Made by a program: the position numbers and the translations under genes. From Chloroflexota bacterium (GTDB taxonomy: Bacteria; Chloroflexota; Anaerolineae; UBA7937; JACPPX01): DNA of 8,219 nt. Position 1 is the first letter of the stretch. The number at the start of each line of letters is the position of its first letter. The stretch covers positions 1 through 8,219 of the forward strand of contig JACPPX010000042.1 of NCBI GenBank assembly GCA_016190785.1, read 5' to 3'. Below are positions 5,379 to 8,219 of this stretch, one piece after another. The notes under the pieces were generated by a model that worked only from the letters and a program-made list of their open reading frames with translations, did not search any database and was not told where the DNA came from.

Positions 5379-5613
5379 AGGTTCTTCGCGGTTCCACCCA
5401 AATTCGGCCATCTCACTCCAGTCGAGATAGCCCTCAATTGGCTCTAACCCTGCCTAGGGAGCCTCCATAATAGTTGCCTTTCCGGAGGCCGGTTTGTCCC
5501 GATATTAATCGGGACGAACGGGTGGTTTTCCCCACCGCTCTGGCCAGAGGGGCTTTCAGTCTCGGCCACTCCTCCCTGGGACCTTGGCTGGTGGGTACTT
5601 GTCCCGCTCTCCG
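5349..5613 (-). promoter_or_regulatory. T-box riboswitch, probably threonine-specific
   Basis: The minus strand holds the T-box motif TGGGTGGAACCGCG (5400-5387). The antiterminator is complete: TTGGG (5401-5397) pairs with CCCAA (5373-5369), GCG (5389-5387) pairs with CGC (5376-5374), and the 7-base bulge is TGGAACC. Stem III is GGCTATCTC (5432-5424) with GAGATGGCC (5414-5406). In stem I, GCGGGAC-AAGTA (5607-5596) gives the AGUA side of the specifier loop, and CCCACC (5595-5590) pairs with GGTGGG (5536-5531). The opposite side reads GAAAACCA (5530-5523), where the codon is ACC (Thr) or, shifted one base, AAC (Asn). The variable T-box base is A, calling for U at tRNA position 73; tRNA-Asn normally has G73, which disfavours Asn. 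thrS downstream favours Thr. Uncharged tRNA should stabilise the antiterminator and turn the permease-thrS unit on. Confidence 0.9.
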
Positions 5614-5642
5614 CCTTTGAGTTAATTGGTAATGTGGCGAAT

Positions 5643-5671
5643 ATTATACCTGGAAATTGCTGGTAAAGCAA
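5643..5671 (-). promoter_or_regulatory. Sigma-70-type promoter for the T-box transcript
   Basis: On the minus strand a perfect TATAAT (5648-5643) is preceded at 17 bp by TTGCTT (5671-5666), which keeps the TTG of the -35 consensus. The start point would fall near 5636, about 23 bases before the first T-box stem. It lies only 6 bp from the tRNA-Val fragment. Confidence 0.75.
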
Positions 5672-5677
5672 GAGCAG

Positions 5678-5737
5678 TGGGCGGTATTGGACTCGAACCA
5701 ATGACCTCCGCGATGTCAACGCGACGCTCTACCCTCT
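5678..5737 (-). pseudogene. Truncated tRNA-Val(GAC), 3' portion only
   Basis: Read on the minus strand, the fragment has part of the D loop (AGAGGGTA), the 3' D stem GAGC, anticodon stem TCGCG/CGCGG around the loop TTGACAT (anticodon GAC, 5717-5715), variable loop AGGTC, T stem ATTGG/CCAAT with loop TTCGAGT, acceptor 3' strand ACCGCCC and discriminator A. No CCA is encoded. The 5' D stem (GCTC) and 5' acceptor strand (GGGCGGT) are missing; beyond 5737 the sequence is unrelated to tRNA and encodes a transposase fragment on the other strand. It cannot fold into a full tRNA. A tRNA broken at one end marks an integration or recombination edge. Confidence 0.8.
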
Positions 5738-5820
5738 ACCGTTGGCAGAGAAGGCTCAACCAGGAAGGCTCCCGCGGTCTGGAGCCGAGGAGCCGGAGGC
5801 CGAAGCATCTCCGCCGGCCC
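5728..5820 (+). pseudogene. Fragment of an IS481/integrase-type transposase
   Basis: A 31-codon stretch reads STLYRWQRRLNQEG, then SRGLEPRSRRPKHLRRP. The pattern S-x-LYRW-x-RR...GL-x-x-RSRRP...RRP is typical of the helix-turn-helix region of IS481-like and integrase-core transposases. Nothing of the downstream DDE catalytic domain follows; the frame runs into unrelated sequence and stops at 5863-5865. Its first codons overlap the tRNA-Val remnant, so the junction lies within about 5728-5737. The longer frame starting at 5626 is an artefact, since its first part is the antisense of the tRNA fragment and the promoter region. Confidence 0.6.
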
Positions 5821-5919
5821 CACCGTTCAGAATTCTCGCCTCCGCGGCAGAACCAACTCTCTTAGGACGACGCGGTATCACCACTAATTCCATGTAAAAC
5901 GGGAAGCCATCAATATTAC

Positions 5920-6039
5920 TCACCACTGGACGAACATCGGCATGTTGCGTTCAGCATGGGCATAGTCAGCGTACGATTGTGACGCGTGAGTCGTTCCCAC
6001 GCTCCGGCAACGGAAACCTTGCGGCACCTTTTGGTTCAT
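5920..6039 (-). CDS. Candidate 39-aa small ORF just after the lipoprotein gene
   Basis: ATG6039 lies 2 bases after the lipoprotein stop (6044-6042) on the same strand, a spacing compatible with translational coupling. The product begins MNQKVPQGFRC and ends HAERNMPMFVQW, and matches nothing I recognise. No clear Shine-Dalgarno precedes it. Its TGA overlaps a GTG (5923) that opens another doubtful 55-codon frame down to 5756, which would run antisense to the transposase fragment. It could be a real coupled peptide, a relic of a longer gene or chance. The remainder of 5821-6041 shows no RNA gene and no clear terminator for the lipoprotein. Confidence 0.2.
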   Translation of the reverse strand: MNQKVPQGFRCRSVGTTHASQSYADYAHAERNMPMFVQW

Positions 6040-6041
6040 GA

Positions 6042-8156
6042 TCACCGCACCCGCGTCCACTCGACCGTTTCACCTTCCTCCCAGGGGATGGCTAACCTGT
6101 CAGCGGAGCACTGGTAGGTCGCCACTGTTGGGGCTACGTAAACGCGCGCAGTCTCTGGAGGCAGGCTAATAGTCAACCCCAGGCCGGAAGAAACTACAGT
6201 CACCGTCGTCTCGAAGACGTCTAGCCTTAGCGCAAGTTGGCCCCCCATCGCTTCGTACGAGCCTCGTGCCGTGCCCTCGATTCTGGTGACCTGGTCAATG
6301 TCGGGGAAGTCCCCCGGCAACTCAGACGTCTCGCGCCACTCCCAGTCGTCGAATTCGAAGGTCACGGTGCCATCATTCTGATAGGTAGCCGTCACCTTCC
6401 CGCTAACCGAGACGGTATCGAATGCTTCCCCGAGCTCGGTTTCACGGATGCGGCGAACGTCGTCGCTGTCCACCTCCCATGTGCCTACGATGCACTCGCA
6501 CACCAACTCTTCGCCAGCGGCCGCGACTAGGTCTTGCACAGGGTCCACCTTTAGCGTGAATTCTCCGGACTTCGTGGCGGTGGCGACAAGAACTATGTCG
6601 CGCTCCTCTGCGGCAGCCTTCGGCAGTGTCGATGGCAAGTCCGACCAGTCCCCGCCGGGGGTCGGCCTTTGGTCAAGGACCATCCCCGGCCCACTCCAGT
6701 TGAGGCAGCCCTGCTTGCCCGCCTCAACGACAAGACGGAGCCGAAGCACACCAAACCCCTCGACAACCGCCCGTATCGAATATGGGGCGGCAATTTCGAA
6801 CGTCAGGCGGTTGGTTTCACTTATTTCATAAGGGATCAGCCCGCCGCCGGTATCTTCGATCTGCGTTCCGTCGGTCATCGCCCGCGCGAAGTCATGGTAC
6901 ATCTCATCCATACCCGGGTATGCCGCCAGCGCGGCCTCCTGCTCCGGCCTGCCGCCGGCACTTGGTAGGCTTCTGAGGAGGTCAAAGATGCCGTCGTTGC
7001 CACTGCGGTTGAAAAGGTACTGGAACCAGATGAAGTTTGCATAGGAGCGGTCGAACAAGGTGGTAGCCAGTTCGATATCCGCCAGCTTCTTCAGCGTTCG
7101 GTACTCGAGGTTGTTCTTGGGGTAGACGACGTTGCTCAAGTAGTCCGCCAGCCCCTCCTCCCGCCACATCATGAATTCGTGATCCACCTTGTTCTGCTCG
7201 GGGAATGTCTCCATCTGGAAGCAGTGGGCCAGTTCGTGAGCGATCACCTGTTTGAAGGCCAGTTCGTAGGGACCTTTCCACTGCAACTCGGGAGGCGGAA
7301 AGGTCCCACTCTGCATTGTCGTATATAGGACGACGCCGCAGGGCTTTCCAATGTTGGGGGCAGCCTGCGCGAAGAACCCCGCCCCCGCAACGGAAAAGAC
7401 GAGGTTGACGGGGGGCAGTTTCCCCAGCTGCTTGTAAATGGGCACGGTCTCATCCATCGCCTCCAGGGCCAGCTTGACGTGTACGTCCGTCCAGCCTGCC
7501 TGCGGGAGCGACGGCGCCGGGCGGAAGACGCGATAATTTTCCCCGGGGTAAAGGTCCTCCAGAAAGAGGGAGAACGCGACTTCCAGGCACTGGCCCACAC
7601 CGGGAGGGATACCGTATCCGGAGAAGAATTCGGTGCAGTCTTCTACGGGCCCCGGGGCGGCGCCCGGGGCAAGCTGGCCTGGCCGCCCAACCCCCGCCGA
7701 CGCGAGCCCCGCCATCGCCTCCAACTGCTCGTTGGAGAACACCAGGAGGTCCAGCAGGCGGCTGATCTCCGCCTTCGCCTGGGCATCGGGGCCATCCTCC
7801 AAGTACTCGTAGGCCATCTTGAGGATGCCGGTACCCTCATAGTCTAGGAGGTCAGGATGCCGCAAAACGCTCGCCGCATCCAGTTCGCCAGCGAAAAGCT
7901 TGAGCGTCGCTACCAGCCCTTCGCCCCGCGTCCATTCCCCCGCCTCTTCCTTGGCCAGGAGATTGTCGACGAAGCCGACGTCAGAAAGATCCGGCGGCTC
8001 TTCCTCCTCAACCTGAGCGGTAGCTTCCGGCGTCTGCTGCGCGGCCGGTGGCGTCTCTTGGGTGGTCGGTGACGGCTGCCCGTCACCGCCGCCTCCACAC
8101 GACAGGAGCAAGATGGCGGCGAATGCCGCGATGGCCCATGTCACAACTATCTTCAT
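6042..8156 (-). CDS. Lipoprotein with gluzincin-type HEXXH metallopeptidase domain and C-terminal beta domain
   Basis: 704 aa, exported. Residues 1-20 are a lipoprotein signal ending in the lipobox LLSC20, so the mature protein should be lipid-anchored at the membrane surface. A Gly/Pro/Gln/Thr/Glu-rich linker covers about 21-58. A helical region follows (about 60-155). Residues about 170-430 hold the peptidase: HELAH (307-311) gives two zinc histidines and the catalytic Glu308, and WREEGLADY (331-339), 22 residues later, supplies the likely third ligand Glu334, the gluzincin arrangement (peptidase clan MA). Residues about 445-540 look like a beta-rich accessory domain, and 555-700 starts IVGTWEVDSD and resembles a lipocalin-like barrel. 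The ATG is chosen because the signal peptide begins there; the Shine-Dalgarno is weak and the frame remains open upstream to the window edge. Substrate unknown. The gene lies beyond the tRNA/transposase junction from the thrS unit. Confidence 0.85.
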   Translation of the reverse strand: MKIVVTWAIAAFAAILLLSCGGGGDGQPSPTTQETPPAAQQTPEATAQVEEEEPPDLSDVGFVDNLLAKEEAGEWTRGEGLVATLKLFAGELDAASVLRHPDLLDYEGTGILKMAYEYLEDGPDAQAKAEISRLLDLLVFSNEQLEAMAGLASAGVGRPGQLAPGAAPGPVEDCTEFFSGYGIPPGVGQCLEVAFSLFLEDLYPGENYRVFRPAPSLPQAGWTDVHVKLALEAMDETVPIYKQLGKLPPVNLVFSVAGAGFFAQAAPNIGKPCGVVLYTTMQSGTFPPPELQWKGPYELAFKQVIAHELAHCFQMETFPEQNKVDHEFMMWREEGLADYLSNVVYPKNNLEYRTLKKLADIELATTLFDRSYANFIWFQYLFNRSGNDGIFDLLRSLPSAGGRPEQEAALAAYPGMDEMYHDFARAMTDGTQIEDTGGGLIPYEISETNRLTFEIAAPYSIRAVVEGFGVLRLRLVVEAGKQGCLNWSGPGMVLDQRPTPGGDWSDLPSTLPKAAAEERDIVLVATATKSGEFTLKVDPVQDLVAAAGEELVCECIVGTWEVDSDDVRRIRETELGEAFDTVSVSGKVTATYQNDGTVTFEFDDWEWRETSELPGDFPDIDQVTRIEGTARGSYEAMGGQLALRLDVFETTVTVVSSGLGLTISLPPETARVYVAPTVATYQCSADRLAIPWEEGETVEWTRVR

Positions 8157-8219
8157 TGGAGTGGCCCGATGGCTTTGACCGCTAGGCCCTTCACAATCTC
8201 TAGCTGGGTGGAGCTGGCG

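Noticed and set aside
5332..5397. Longer permease start (GTG at 5397)
   Set aside because: The GTG is part of the conserved T-box motif and the added 22 codons would cover the antiterminator and terminator; a strong RBS precedes ATG5331.
5444..5719. Minus-strand 91-codon frame
   Set aside because: It runs through the tRNA fragment, the promoter and the T-box leader, all better explained as non-coding.
5678..5760. A complete, functional tRNA-Val
   Set aside because: No sequence able to pair with acceptor ACCGCCC or D-stem GAGC is found upstream of the D loop at normal spacing.
5626..5865. Plus-strand 79-codon frame taken as one gene
   Set aside because: Its first half is antisense to the promoter and the tRNA-Val fragment; the GLEPMTSAMST stretch is the typical false translation of an antisense tRNA. 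Only 5728-5820 is transposase-like.

Overview
The window reads as bacterial chromosome, GC-rich, with intergenic hairpin repeats, Shine-Dalgarno-led genes and a T-box leader. A threonyl-tRNA synthetase without a TGS domain, a T-box antiterminator and many short GTCCCGAC-type hairpins would fit Chloroflexota (Dehalococcoidia-like), but that assignment is an impression from gene style, not a tested result.

Left part (1-1480, + strand): two related genes for an unrecognised small domain family. The first (2-607) carries two tandem copies of the domain, and its reading frame is open to the window edge. The second (909-1376) has one diverged copy behind a signal peptide. Each is followed by a stem-loop terminator and then by the 3' end of a nickel/cobalt transporter gene on the other strand. 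Only the second transporter copy (1477-2223) is intact; the first is a remnant of about 110 bp at 698-808. The block therefore looks like an old segmental duplication.

Middle (2224-2534): about 310 bp without a convincing gene, packed with short perfect hairpins and two MITE-like elements that begin TGTCATCCT.

Centre right (2535-5671, - strand): a promoter (5643-5671), a T-box riboswitch with a complete antiterminator/terminator switch (5349-5613), an EamA/DMT-family permease (4420-5331) and thrS (2535-4307). The order suggests one transcription unit in which uncharged tRNA, probably tRNA-Thr, opens expression of the permease and perhaps also thrS. The candidate specifier is ACC (Thr), and the variable T-box base is A.

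Right junction (5678-6041): a 3' fragment of a tRNA-Val(GAC) gene, cut off in the D arm and joined directly to a short piece of an IS481/integrase-type transposase. This is a recombination scar. Small open frames of doubtful status follow.

Right part (6042-8156, - strand): a 704-residue lipoprotein with a gluzincin-type HELAH zinc site and a C-terminal beta-rich domain, probably a cell-surface metallopeptidase.
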